Positions 13,101 to 23,205 are shown, numbered from the stretch's first letter. The stretch: DNA of 64,000 nucleotides from Liolophura sinensis (GCF_032854445.1 NC_088302.1:57204237-57268236), one strand, 5' to 3'. Translations and numbers: made by a program. Notes: generated by a model from the sequence alone, not told the origin.

Positions 13101-15742
13101 ATGGTTGATGTTGTGTATATCAAACTGATCACTTGTATGTTAAATGAATTGATTTACTGTGATACCTGAGTTAATAACAATCAAATAAACAATCTCTGTA
13201 GCAGGACGCCGAGTGACTGGCAGATTCCTATCGTAGTAAACGGCAGACGGTAATAGATGCACTCCATCACGCAATCCGCCTGATAGTTTGGGAATAACAA
13301 CTAATTTTAACTTTCAAAGTTTATCTGAACTTTCATTTATACGATGGCGGTTTTTTTAATGAGTGGAGGAAATCGAAGTGCTCGGCAAAATGTATGTGCA
13401 CCATGCTGGTGGAAGATTTATTTATTTATTTATTTGATTGGTGTTTTGCGCCGAACTCAAAAATATTTCACTTGACGGCGGACATCATTATGGTGGGTGG
13501 AAACGGCCAGCATTATGGTGGGTAGAAACCGATGGACATCGGCAGGTTGCTGCAAGACCTTCCCACGAATGGCCGGAGAGGAATCCAGCATGAGCTGGAC
13601 TTGAACTCACAGTGACCGCATTGGTGAGAGACTTATGGGTCATCACACTGCGCTAGCGCGCTAACCAACTGAGCCACGGAGACCCCGCTGGTGGAAGACA
13701 TTCGGATCTTCAATGATCATTTGACTGAGCTGAGCAAAATCTCATACAAGCGTCGTCTATCACGGGTTGTATGGCGGGGGGGGGGGGGGGGGGGATCTAA
13801 AAACCTCTGTCCAAGGCTGGGATTAGACTATGAGGTTGTCTGTGGGGGATCTATATATCCCCGTCCAAGACTGGAATTAGGCTATGAGGTTGTCTGTGGG
13901 GATGGGGGGGGGGGGGTCTAAAAATCTCTGTCCAAGGCTGGGATTAGACCATGAGGTTGTCTGTGGGAGATCTAAAAATCCCTGTCCAAGGCTGAGATTA
14001 GACTATGAGGTTGTCTGTGGGGGATCTATATATCCCCGTCCAAGCTATGAGGTTGTCTGTGGGAGATCTAAAAATCCCTGTCCAAGGCTGGGATTAGACT
14101 GTGCGGTTGTCTGTGGGGGATCTATATATCCCCGTCCAAGACTGGAATTAGGCTATGAGGTTGTCTGTGGGGGGGGGGGGGGTCTAAAATCTCTGTCCAA
14201 GGCTGGGATTAGACCATGAGGTTGTCTGTGGGAGATCTAAAAATCCCTGTCCAAGGCTGAGATTAGACTATGAGGTTGTCTGTGGGGGATCTATATATCC
14301 CGTCCAAGGCTGGAATTAAGCTATGAGGTTGTCTGTTGGGGAGGGGGGGGGGGTCTAAAAATCCCTGTCCAAGGCTGGGATTAGACTGTGAGGTTGTCTG
14401 TGGGGGATCTATATATCCCCGTCCAAGGCTGAATTAGGCTATGAGGTTGTCTGTGGGGGGGGGGGGGTCTAAAAATCCCTGTCCAAGGCTGGGATTAGAC
14501 TATGAGGTTGTCTGTGGGAGATCTAAAAATCCCTGTCCAAGGCTGGGATTAGACTGTGCGGTTGTCTGTGGGGGATCTATATATCCCCGTCCAAGGCTGG
14601 AATTAGGCTATGAGGTTGTGTGTGGGGGAGGGTCTAAAAATCCCTATCCAAGGCTGGGATTAGACTATGAGGTTGTGTGTGTGTGGGGGGGGGGGGGGGA
14701 GGGTCTAAAAATCCCTGTCAAAGGCTGGGATTAGACTATGAGGTTGTCTGTGGGAGATCTAAAAATCCCCGTCCAAGGCTGGGATTAGGCTATGAGGTTG
14801 TCTGTTGGGGGTCTAAAATCCCTGTCCAAGGCTGGGATTAGACTATGAGGGTCTAAAAATCCCTGTCTGTGGGAGATCTAAAAATCCCCGTCCAGGGTTC
14901 GGATTAGGCTATGAGGTTGTCTGTGGGGGATCTATATATCCCCGTCAAGGCTGAATTAGGCTATGAGGTTGTCTGTGGAGGGTCTAAAAATCCCGTCTAA
15001 GGCTGGGATTAGACTCTGAGGTTGTCTGTGGGAGATCTAAAAATCCCTGTCCAGGGTTCGGATTAGGCTATGAGGTTGTCTGTGGGGATCTATATATCCC
15101 CGTCCAAGGCTGGAATTAGGCTATGAGGTTGTCTGTTGGGGGTCTAAATATCCCTGTCCAAGGCTGGGATTAGGCTATGAGGTTGTCTGTGGGGGGTCTA
15201 AAACTCCCTGTCCAAGGCTGGGATTAGACTATGAGGTTGTTTGTGGGGGATCTATATATCCCCGTCCAAGGCTGGAATTAGGCTATGACAAACGCCACTA
15301 AGCCATGACCCACTTCTAGTGAACACGATGAGATGAAAGTATACCTATGTAGCATCTTACCTGATACCCGCTGGTGATTCCTAAAGGATGTATGAGGGGA
15401 ACGACGACTTGAGCTATGCACAAGAATGTAAGTGGTAGACCTACGTGAATCATCCAGAACTGAGTCCCGTGTGCGTAAATCTCTGCGGGAAAACCCAGCA
15501 TTAAGATTGACGACTCATAGGACACTATAAGAGACAGCGCCACTGGAATCACGTGTAGATTTCGGTTGCCCACCACGTGTAGATTTCGGTTGCCCACCAA
15601 AAATTCAGCCGTCGTTTTTTTGACGCCCACCGGAGATGGCGAAGTAAATTCCTACGCCGGATGAAAGAGCCACCGTAAGCCCGAAAATGGTGTAGTCGAT
15701 GGAGGTGAATGAGGCTCTCTCGCGGAAGATAGGGCCTGCCAT
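1074..15742 (-). CDS. SLC5-family symporter, copy A (exons 1-14; two frameshifts in exons 1 and 3)
   Basis: Exons: 15742-15361, 12547-12479, 11418-11368, 11055-10988, 10715-10635, 7534-7461, 7184-7047, 6625-6490, 5848-5760, 3179-3067, 2322-2252, 2096-2010, 1618-1425, 1174-1074. Exon 15 should lie beyond the left edge. It is a tandem duplicate of copy B with identical phases and lengths, except exon 1 (+25) and exon 3 (-1). The +25 is a 24-bp in-frame duplication plus one extra A in an A7 run, which brings a TGA at codon 46. Exon 3 lacks one C in a CC/CCC run. Both 1-bp changes are in homopolymers, so they may be assembly errors; all splice sites and other exons are intact. If real, the gene is a pseudogene. 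Function would be as in copy B: a sodium-coupled solute symporter of the plasma membrane. Confidence 0.82.
1425..1618 (-). CDS. SLC5 copy A exon 13
   Basis: 194 bp. GALAGSLFSFGVCMWLSLGS (helix), then an extracellular-type loop with the sequon NGT and another at NTS, ending STDM. The long loop sits where SLC5A8 has its glycosylated segment. Acceptor gcgtcacag. Confidence 0.85.
2010..2096 (-). CDS. SLC5 copy A exon 12
   Basis: 87 bp, phase 0. VSFSLLGSITGPLLGLFIAS then PYTNTV|gtaagt. G-x-x-x-G-P-L-x-G-L-F is typical of SLC5. Confidence 0.87.
2252..2322 (-). CDS. SLC5 copy A exon 11
   Basis: 71 bp. VVVFGLVSVGVAFLIK then TIGGPLQQ|gtatta; one transmembrane helix. Confidence 0.84.
3067..3179 (-). 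CDS. SLC5 copy A exon 10 (sodium-site helix)
   Basis: 113 bp, phases 2 to 1. STLSSALSSISVLVWTDF, then SETKATIIAKLV. The S-T-L-S-S segment corresponds to the TM8 serines that line the Na+ site in SLC5 proteins. The acceptor cttacag is copied many times at 3485-3805. Confidence 0.88.
3193..3476 (-). mobile_element. tRNA-derived SINE, family 2, inserted beside exon 10 of copy A
   Basis: Minus strand: its 3' end (TTAACTCTCACTCAC) abuts the exon 10 acceptor region. The body carries GAAGTTGTAGCTTCCTGGC, TAAGTCGTCTCAGTGAAGC and a CATATGACTGAAAAATTG motif. It separates exon 10 from the array at 3485. Confidence 0.85.
3485..3805. repeat. About 36-bp array copied from the exon 10 acceptor of SLC5 copy A
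   Basis: Units contain the plus-strand text GAGCCGAGGACAATGTGCTG then TAAGACAAAGTGAGA. On the minus strand this is a pyrimidine tract plus TTACAG|CACA-TGTCCTCGGC, the border of exon 10 (3179). Variants still read TCACAG or TTCCAG. Confidence 0.85.
3893..4055. repeat. CA-rich microsatellite
   Basis: Imperfect CA/CACACG/CATACA run of about 160 bp in intron 9 of copy A. Confidence 0.9.
4205..5640. repeat. 24-bp array with a diverged second block, intron 9 copy A
   Basis: Units TACACTACTTTCTGGTGTAG plus GCG/GGG dominate to about 5160. From 5160 a related block alternates GTAGGCGTACATTGCTTTTT with TGGTTACAGGCGTAGAC-type units. Confidence 0.9.
5760..5848 (-). CDS. SLC5 copy A exon 9
   Basis: 89 bp. 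VLPYVVTDLFQNLPGLSGLF then LASLFSASL; donor AAG|gtacag. Confidence 0.88.
6490..6625 (-). CDS. SLC5 copy A exon 8
   Basis: 136 bp. VVWSMFPGFVVFGTLACLEG, then YTGCDPYGAKIISNANQ|gtacac. Confidence 0.9.
6708..6860. repeat. Short array in intron 7 of copy A
   Basis: Three to four units around CCCGTATAGTCAAATACACA and TATAG, starting about 80 bp upstream of the exon 8 acceptor. Confidence 0.75.
7047..7184 (-). CDS. SLC5 copy A exon 7
   Basis: 138 bp. DPNPLTRHTFWSLVFGK, then GFNQSTIQRVVSVKTQKQAK, donor AAAAT|gtaagc. Confidence 0.9.
7461..7534 (-). CDS. SLC5 copy A exon 6
   Basis: 74 bp. GSICVGGFHEMWLLNVNGGR then VKFF, donor GA|gtacaa; joins exon 7 as FDFDPNP. Confidence 0.86.
8100..8300. other. 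Intron 5 segment shared by both SLC5 copies (copy A side)
   Basis: TACAGCATAGAGAGTAAAAG to GTAAAATACGGCCTCTTGTC AATTTACCTCA matches 33588-33715 of copy B (TACAGCATAGAGAGCAAAAC, GAAATACGGCCACTTGCCTA). It is residual intronic homology from the gene duplication. Confidence 0.75.
8368..8694 (+). mobile_element. SINE family 2, intron 5 of SLC5 copy A
   Basis: Head GATGGCTCAGCTGGTAGAGC (A-box-like), AGGAAGTTGTAGCTTCCTTG, AGTAAGTCGTCTCAGTAAAG, ending GACGTTAAACGTTGAGCACT and CACT repeats. Confidence 0.87.
8700..9945. other. Intron 5 of SLC5 copy A, unique sequence
   Basis: No exon, repeat or RNA gene was recognised; short frames here show no family features. Confidence 0.6.
9950..10677. repeat. 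57-bp array copied from the exon 5 donor of SLC5 copy A
   Basis: Thirteen units; eleven of about 57 bp (19 codons) and two shortened by 6 bp. In minus-strand sense each unit carries the coding text for MLGG(I/M)LTVVIM followed by GTAAGC or GTAAAC and 18 more intronic bases. The exon 5 frame stays open through the whole array to 9885. Confidence 0.93.
10635..10715 (-). CDS. SLC5 copy A exon 5
   Basis: 81 bp to the first donor. GGIKAVIWTDVIQSVIMLGG then MLTVVIM|gtaagc. The last 33 bp and the donor are reiterated in the adjoining array, so up to 12 further equivalent donors follow in frame. Confidence 0.9.
10988..11055 (-). CDS. SLC5 copy A exon 4
   Basis: 68 bp. VSGFPVGYSIVLVSAASVFY then TSL|gtaagt; acceptor tctgtccag. 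Confidence 0.87.
11368..11418 (-). CDS. SLC5 copy A exon 3 (1-bp deletion)
   Basis: 51 bp against 52 in copy B. TFYMGIVLFG is in frame, then GGCCGGCC replaces GGCCCGGCC. Restoring one C would read PATAMAA into exon 4. Confidence 0.83.
11790..12400. repeat. Array in intron 2 of SLC5 copy A
   Basis: Composite units of AATACACGGTGGATTAGGYC plus GTGTCATTCGTAAGGACTAA; two alternating subtypes give a higher-order period. Confidence 0.88.
12479..12547 (-). CDS. SLC5 copy A exon 2
   Basis: 69 bp. YLELRYGSRVIRLV to GILYQ|gtcagt; 23 codons as in copy B. Confidence 0.87.
13016..13080 (+). mobile_element. SINE family 1, 3' fragment
   Basis: CCGCCGTGATAATGTGAAAT to AACACCAATCAAATAAATAA only. Confidence 0.75.
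13417..13686 (-). mobile_element. tRNA-derived SINE, family 1, full length
   Basis: Minus-strand element: tRNA-like head (GGCTCAGTTGGTTAGCGCGC), B-box-like GAGTTCAAGTCCAGCTC, body with CCGGCCATTCGTGGGAAGG and an ATAAATAAATAAATAAAT tail. Flanked by the 12-bp target duplication GCTGGTGGAAGA at 13405 and 13687. Confidence 0.9.
13770..15290. repeat. G-rich array in intron 1 of SLC5 copy A
   Basis: About 28 units of GATTAGACTATGAGGTTGTC, TGTGGGGG, TCTAAAAATCCCTGTCCAAGG. Some units carry runs of up to about 18 G (13778-13794), prone to slippage and possibly quadruplex-forming. Confidence 0.92.
15361..15742 (-). CDS. SLC5 copy A exon 1 (frameshifted, with 24-bp duplication)
   Basis: Starts MAGPIFRERASFTSIDY. 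After GGRQK an extra A breaks the frame (copy B has AGAAAA where A has AAAAAAA). The frame resumes as TTAEFLVGNRNLHV, with GNRNLHVV written twice by the 24-bp tandem copy at about 15546-15596. Ends HPLGITSGYQ|gtaaga. Confidence 0.85.
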
Positions 15743-15781
15743 ACTTGAAGAGGAAGTTATACTGTTATGGAAAAGACCTGA

Positions 15782-15882
15782 GAGTATTAGCGATAATGTA
15801 CCACCACAAGTACCACTAATGAACGGAATGGAGAGTATTAGCGATAATGTACCACCACAAATACCACTAATGAACGGAACTT
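15782..15882. repeat. Two-copy direct repeat just 5' of SLC5 copy A
   Basis: GAGAGTATTAGCGATAATGT and the following ACCACCACAA-TACCACTAATGAACGG occur twice about 50 bp apart. Confidence 0.85.
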
Positions 15883-16147
15883 AACCAAGTAACGGAAGGC
15901 AGCATCACATTCGTCGTCGCTGGTAGATGTCTAGTCAGTATTAGCGGAGGAGAGGAGGGGGCGGGGTAGCGATGATACGTCAGCTTTGTATGCTTATACA
16001 CAGTGTGTGCATTGGCTTCATATTTTAGGGAAATTAGGTCAGTTGAGATCACAGCTTGTTAGTCAGGTAAGTTCAGCAGCCAATGACCTGATTGTCAGGT
16101 AAAAACTGTGGAATATCATAAGCACGGGAATGCGTTGTATCAAACCG

Positions 16148-16472
16148 ACCGGTAGATCCATGATCAATCCTTGATCCATTCACACCTAAGACTTTAAAAG
16201 AGGAAGTTGTATCTTCCTCGCTTGGCGTTCAGCATGAAGGGGATACTGCAACGACTGGTTGACCCGTATTAGTATAATGGCTCGGGAGGGGCGGCTTACT
16301 TGCCTTCGGTAAGTCGTCTCAGTGAAGCAGCACTAAATAAAAGGGCAGTGGAAATCCGTCCTGCAACAAGAAGTCACATTACACGTACATGCACCCGAAT
16401 GATTCCTTCGTCGTCATATGACTGAAAAATTGTTGAGTACGACGTTAAACCCCAAGCACTCACTCGCTAAAC
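16148..16472 (+). mobile_element. SINE family 2, diverged head
   Basis: AGGAAGTTGTATCTTCCTCG, GTAAGTCGTCTCAGTGAAGC, CATATGACTGAAAAATTG, GACGTTAAACCCCAAGCAC; the head is weak. Confidence 0.83.
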
Positions 16473-17029
16473 AGGCACTTTGAACTTGGCTTCTGGCCGG
16501 TACTGTTTGAAAATAGCTGTGAAAGTTTGTACAAAAAGCAGTATCACCAGTGTTTAAGAAAGCACCAGAAATAATCCGTCGCTAAACATTACCTATGTAG
16601 CCCTGGGTCAAAATGCTCCTACCATAACACCTTTCTTGATATTGTATGACCATATATACACCTTCCAAAACTCAACTGAAAGTGATATTTCTGAATCAAA
16701 GGCCTTAAAAAGTTCTCGTATTTTGCAAATGCACAAACTTTCACCAATTCATTACCTTAAACAAGAAAGAAAATGCTTATGTCTATGTGTGTATAAAACA
16801 CAGGGGATATTTTAGGTTTGTCTATATGCACATTTACAACAACAAAAACTCTTCATGCTAACGTCTTATGTCGTGTAACTCACCTTCACGCCCACTTACT
16901 TCAGTACAACATAATTGCTTACAATTCATTTCCTGCATGTGGTTCTAAAAATAAAGACACTCAACATTATCCATAAACTAGCCCCACACTTGCCTTTGAA
17001 AGAGAACACATGCTTAAAATATTCACAAA

Positions 17030-18725
17030 TATTGTCTCTCCTGGCGTGCAAAACTGTCTCTCCTGGTGTACATCACTGTCCTTCCTGGTGTACATCACTT
17101 TCTCTCCTGGTGTGCATCACTAACTCTCCCCTGGTGTGCATCACTGTCTCTCCTGGTGTGCATCACTAACTCTCTCCTGGTGTGCATCACTGTTTCTCCT
17201 GGTGTAAATCAAGGTCTCTCCTGATGTGCATCACTGTCTCTTCTGGTGTGCAACACTGTTTCTCCTGGTGTAAATCAAGGTCTCTCCTGGTGTGCATCAC
17301 TGTCTCTTAGTGTGCATAACTGTCTTTCCTGGTGTGCATCACTCTGTCCATTAGTGTGCATCACTTTCTCCCATGGTGTGCATCACTCCCTCTTTCCTTG
17401 TGTGCATCACTGTCTTTCCTCGTGTGCATCACTATCTCTGCTGGTGTGCATCACTGTCTTTCCTCGTGTGCATCACTATCTCTCCTGGTGTGCATCACTG
17501 TCTTTCCTGGTGTGCATCACTAACTCTCTCCTGGTGTGCATCACTGTCTCTCCTGATGTGCATCACTGTTTCTCCTGGTGTAAATCAAGGTCTCTCCTGG
17601 TGTGCATCACTCCCTCTTTCCTGGTGTGCATCACTGTCTCTTTCCTGATGTGCATCACTGTCTTTCTCCTGGTGTGCATCACTGTCTCTTCTGGTGTGCA
17701 TCACTGTCTCTCTCCTGGTGTGCATCACACCCTATCTCCTGGTGTGCATTACTGTCTTTCTCGTGGTGTGCATCCCTTCCTCTCCCCTTGTTTTGCAACA
17801 CTCCCTCACCTGCTGTCCATCACTGTCTCTCCTGGTGTGCATCACTCTGTCTCTTAGTGTGCATCACTCTCTCTCCTGGTGTGCATCACTCCCTCTCTGC
17901 TCGTGTGCATCACTGTCTCTCCTGGCGTGAATCACTGTCTCTCTCCTGGTGTGCATCACTATCTTTCCTGGTGTGCATCACTATCTTTCCTGGTGTGCAT
18001 CACTGTCTCTCTCCTGGTGTGAATCACTGTCTCTCTCCTGGTGTGTTTTACTGTCTCTCCTGGTGTGCATCGCTGTCTTACCTGGTGGGCATCGCTGTCT
18101 ATCCTGGTGTGCATCTCTCCCTCTCTCCTAGTGTGCATCAGTGAATCTCCTCCAGTGCATCACTGTTTCTCTCACTCTCTCTCCCCTTCTTTTGCATCAC
18201 TCCCTCTCTCCTGCTGTCCATCACTGTCTTTCCTCGTGTGCATCACTGTCTTTTCTGGTGTGCATCACTCTCTCTCCTGGCGTGCATCACTCCCTCTCTC
18301 CTGGTGCGCTTCACTTTCTTTCCTGGTGTGCATCACTGTCTCTCCTGATGTGCATCACTGTTATTCCTGATGTGCATCACTCCCTCTCTACTGTTGTGCA
18401 TCACTGTCTCTCCTGATGTACATCACTGACCCTCTCCTGGAGTGCATCACTGTTTCTCTTGATGTGATTCACTGTTTTTCCTGGTGTGCATCACAGTCTC
18501 TATCCTGGTGAGCATCACTGTCTCTCTCCTGGTGTGCATCACTGTCTCTCCTGGTGTGCATGACTGTCTCTCCTCCTGTGCATTACTGTCTGTCCTGGTG
18601 TGCATCACTATCTCCTAGTGTGCATCACTGTCTCTCTCCTGGTGTGCATCAACCTCTTTCCTGGTGTGCATCACTCTCTCCCCTGGTGTGCATCACTGTC
18701 TCTTTCCTGATGAGCATCACTCTGT
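17030..18725. repeat. 22-24-bp pyrimidine-rich satellite
   Basis: About 70 units of CACTGTCTCTCCTGGTGTGCAT. The long frames in three registers here are repeat artefacts. Confidence 0.93.
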
Positions 18726-18899
18726 ATTTCTTAAATCCCTGTCCATAATATATTACATATATCTTAGTGATTGCCTCTGATCTGACTTTAGACGATGAGT
18801 TAAGTGGGACTATACATGTCATAATTAACTAACCATAGATTCAACGCTGATAAATACAGCTAGCCTTTATTCTGATTGCGACACCCGCCTAACCTGGTT

Positions 18900-20690
18900 A
18901 CAAGAGATGTCAGCAGAACTTCCTCTTGCAACGGGTAACACTGTAGGGACGGAGGACATAAGTGCCATTGTGTTATATAGTCCTTTACAACGGTTAAAAC
19001 CATAGGGGCTGAAGACATAAGTGTCATTGTGTTATATAGTCCCTTACAACGGGTACCACTGTAGGGACTGGGGACATAGGTGTCATTGTGATATATAGTC
19101 CCTTACAACGGTTACGCTGTAGGGAGTGGGGACATAAGTGACATTGTGTTATAATGTCCCTTACAACGGGTACCACTGTAGGGACTGGGGACATAAGTGT
19201 CATTGTGATATAGTCCCTTACCACGGGTACCACTGTAGGGACTGGGGACATAAGTGTCATTGTGTTATATTGTCCCTTACAACGGGTAACACTGTAGGGA
19301 CTGGGGACATAGATGTCATTGTGATATATAGTCCCTTACAACCAGTACCACTGAAGGAACGGAGGACAGAAGTGTCATTGTGATATATAGTGCCTTACAA
19401 CGGGTAACGCTGTAGGTAATGGAGACATAAGTGTCATTGTGATATATGGTGCCTTACTACGGGTAACACTGTGGGGACTGGGGACATAAGTATTATTGTG
19501 TTATATAGTCCCTTACAACGGTTAACACTGTAGGGACATAAGTGTCATTGTGATATATAGTCCCTTACAACGGGTAACACTGTAGAGACTGGGGACATAA
19601 GTGTCATTGTGATATATAGTCCCTTACAACGGGTACCACTGTAAGGACTGGGAACATAAGTGTCATTGTGATATATAGTCCCTTACAACGGGTAACACTG
19701 TATAGACTGGGGACATAAGTGTCATTGTGATATATAGTGCCTTACAACGGGTACCACTGTAGAGACTGGGGACATAAGTGTCATTGTGATATATAGTCCC
19801 TTACAACGGGTACCACTGTAGAGACTGGGAACATAAGTGTCATTGCGATATATAGTCCCTCACAACGGGTACCACTGTAAGGACTGGGAACATAAGTGTC
19901 ATTGTGATATATAGTCCCTTACAACGGGTACCACTGTAGGGACTGGGGACATAAGTGTCATTGTGATATATAGTCCCTTACCACGGGTAACACTGTAGGG
20001 ACTGGGGACATAAGTGTCATTGTGATATATAGTCCCTTACCACGGGTAACACTGTAAGGACTGGGAACATGTGTCATTGTGATATATAGTCCCTTACAAC
20101 GGGTACCACTGTAGGGACTGGGGACATAGGTGTCATTGTGATATATAGTCCCTTACAACGGGTACGACTGTAGAGACAGGGAACATAGATGTCATTGTGA
20201 TATATAGTCCCTTACCACGGGTAACACTGTAGGGACTGGGGACATAAGTGTCATTGTGATATATAGTGCCTTACCACGGGTAACACTGTAGGGACTGGGG
20301 ACATAAGTGTCATTGTGATATATAGTGCCTTACCACGGGTAACACTGTAGGGACTGGGGACATAAGTGTCATTGTGATATATAGTCCCTTACCACGGGTA
20401 ACACTGTAGGGACTGGGGACATAAGTGTCATTGTGATATATAGTGCCTTACCACGGGTAACACTGTAGGGACTGGGGACATAAGTGCCATTGTGATATAT
20501 AGTGCCTTACCACGGGTAACACTGTAGGGACTGGGGACATAAGTGTCATTGTGATATAAGTCCCTTACCACGGGTAACACTGTAGGGACTGGGGACATAA
20601 GTGTCATTGTGATATATACATGTAGTCCCTTACCACGGGTAACACTATGGGGACTGGGGACATAAGGGTCATTGTGATGTATGGTCCCTT
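18900..20690. repeat. About 59-bp satellite
   Basis: About 30 units of GTGATATATAGTCCCTTACA, ACGGGTAACACTGTAGGGAC, TGGGGACATAAGTGTCATT. Confidence 0.94.
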
Positions 20691-21149
20691 TTTTATCCAA
20701 CTGTTTCCTGTTAGTTTATCGCATTAATGAATTGGGAAACGCCATGGGAATGATGTACATACCCTTACATGAGTATTTCATATATTTTCGAGGAGATCCG
20801 CCAGTGATCCGTGAATGTCGAAAATCCTCGATAAATAAATAAAGAATTAAGTGAAATTAAGCGTCCCGTGATTGAGACGTTTAAAATGTATACTCTCCAT
20901 TCTCCATAGACGAGAACACTACAGACGTAAATACAGCTGATCAAAAGAAGCAATTTCTAACCGATAAAGTGTGGTTGAGGAATGTGAGAGGCAAAATTAT
21001 CTTCCCTCTTGACATAAATTCACATTTTATAAGGTATGACGTGATAATGGGTCTATTCTGCCTAGCCAGTTTGGCTTATTGGTTGTCAGTGTATGGCTGA
21101 CATGCACTGCCATCGTCTCTGTGTACAGCTGACAAGCACTGCCAGGGTC

Positions 21150-21261
21150 TCCGTGCAGATGTGATGTAATTCCCAACCTCCGCATGCTGTATGTTAAGTC
21201 ACATACGCCCCATGACCTCGATCAGATCCATGTCAAGACAGATATAGGTGTCCTTGCCGGT
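21150..21261 (+). CDS. Isolated exon-like segment, unidentified
   Basis: Bounded by gtctccgtgcag and gccg|gtaagt on the plus strand. One frame is open across it (CDVIPNLRMLYVKSHTPHDL, then DQIHVKTDIGVLAG). No partner exon or family was recognised, and it lies in a spacer between SLC5 copies. It may be a decayed exon or a chance match. Confidence 0.25.
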
Positions 21262-21770
21262 AAGTATGAATCGCTTAGCAAACCGGTTTAACACTAGTTA
21301 GGAGACGAGAAGGTCACCAGCCAGTGCACACAAGTAATACAACAACAACAAAAAAATAACACAGATTTGATGTGAGCCTAATTATGTGCATGCATTAGGT
21401 AGTACTACTTAATGTTGTCCAAATCATCGGCTAGGCCTAGAAGAGTTTTATGAAAGTAACATTAAACGTTTTAGGCCTGCTTTATTGAAACTAAGTTTCT
21501 GCACGTACTTTGTTGTAAGCAAAGATATAAATTCACCAGAAAAAAAGGTGAGAGAAGTTACTGGGTGAGCTTGTGAAGAGTCGATTGTTTTCGTGATTCT
21601 TATGCAAACAAGTAAAAGTATTAATAACATCTATTTGGAAATTTGAGGAACCATAAATCATTAGTGTTCAAGTATTCCTATGGGTACAAATTGTGACACC
21701 GTTCCCAGAACACCCGCTCCCAGGACACCCAGAAAAACAGATCGGGTTAAGGTTTTCTTGTCCTTTTTTT

Positions 21771-22156
21771 AAGCAGACGAAGAAAAAAAGACAAACTACC
21801 AGGAAAAAAGATTGAGAGGGAATTTTTCTTTTTTGAAGTGGACGAAAATAGAAAGATAAACTGCCGTGAAAGAATCTCGGGCCCCGACATAATAAGCCAA
21901 CAGGATTACGTTTTGTTTAGCGCTTTTTGTTGAAACACTCATATATGTTACAATATCATTGGGTGATTATCTCGGGGTAACTAAATCAGACACCGACATA
22001 ACCAAGCTATAATCCGATTGCTTTGTTATCTCGGGTCCCGAGATCTTCTTTTGGAAGTGTTTCTTTATTTTTTTTCGTCTGCTTAAAAAGAAAAGAAAAA
22101 CTCCCTCCCGGACTCTTTTTCTGGGAGTTTTTCTTCTTTTATTTTTGAGCCTGCTT
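21771..22156. mobile_element. Foldback (long inverted repeat) element
   Basis: The left arm (21771-21908) and right arm (22010-22156) are imperfect inverted copies. AAGCAGACGAAGAAAAAAAG on the left faces TTTTTTTTCGTCTGCTT on the right; AATCTCGGGCCCCGA faces TCTCGGGTCCCGAGATC; both inner ends carry the AGGATTA/TAATCCG pair. The spacer is about 100 bp. No coding capacity; consistent with a MITE or foldback element. Terminal duplications were not established. Confidence 0.65.
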
Positions 22157-22229
22157 AAAAAAAGATAAATTCAGACTGTAAAAGTACAAGACTAAGTACA
22201 AATCACATTCAGTTCGAAACTCTATTCAT

Positions 22230-23205
22230 GTTAATGTTCTTGGTATGTCTCATTTTTGGTCGCGGTGAACTAGCGCACAATGCATTTTTAGTTCGAAACT
22301 CTATTCAGGTTACCTTTCATGGCGTGTCTCTCTTTTGGTCACGGATGTGCAAAAATATTTTGTAAATTGTACGATTCCCAAGACGTGCAAAATAGGCAAT
22401 GGTATCCCATACATTTATCGTACATAGAAATACTGTTTCTTTTAACCAGTCGCCTGTATTCAGATATCTGTAACATTAGTCATACTCGCTTCCAAAATTG
22501 CCTTTCGTTATTGACAGTTAACAACACAAGTTCTACACAGGAAGGTGTTGGAAGTCCATATTCTTGCGCGGAAAATGAAGTTAGAACACTTTATCTAATT
22601 CACAATGTTAAACTGCATTAGCTCGCTTATATACCGAGGGTCGATCTGTTCAACTGTTTTACAATCACCTGTAAAAACAATGGCACGACATATCGGAGGT
22701 CAAGCAGTTTAGGCGTTTTACAACCACTTATAACCGTCAGTGGTACTATATGCTGCGGGTCGACCTGCCATCTATAACGGTCAGTGGTACTATATATCTA
22801 GGGTTGACCAACTCAGCCATTTTACAACCACCTATAACAGTCAACGGTACTCTATACCGGGGATCGACCAGACACCTATAACAGTCATTGGTATTCTATA
22901 CCGAGGGTCGACCAGCCTAAAACAGTCAGTGGTACTACATACCGAGGGTCGACCAGCCGCCCAAAACAGTCAGTGGTACTACATACCGGGAGTCACTATG
23001 GTGATTTGTAAGTTTATCTATCATCGTTTTCTATTCAGGTTACCATGTTTCATTTTTGGTCGCGTTGAACTAGCGCACAAGGCATGTATAGTTCGTGAAC
23101 TCTATCCAGGTTACCGTTCTTGGTATGTCTCATTTTTGGTCGCGGTGTACTAGCGCACAAGGCATCTATAGTTCGTGAACTCTATTCATGTTACCGTTCT
23201 TGGTA
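22230..23205. repeat. Dispersed 80-90-bp direct repeats
   Basis: GTATGTCTCATTTTTGGTCG, then CGGTGAACTAGCGCACAA and a TAGTTCG-GAACTCTATTCAG segment occur near 22240, 22320 (partial), 23045 and 23125. Confidence 0.8.
22622..23012. repeat. Duplicated exon-15 border array (detached copy)
   Basis: Contains repeated TATACCGAGGGTCGACCAG, CAGTCAGTGGTACTATA and TTTTACAACCACCTATAA. These are the antisense text of the SLC5 exon 15 acceptor and first codons. It ends with a piece of the 41-bp satellite, just as at 26215, so the whole block looks copied from 26030-26240. Confidence 0.78.

Noticed and set aside
17246-18416. Cysteine- and histidine-rich frames in three registers
   Set aside because: The 22-24-bp pyrimidine satellite; no gene structure.
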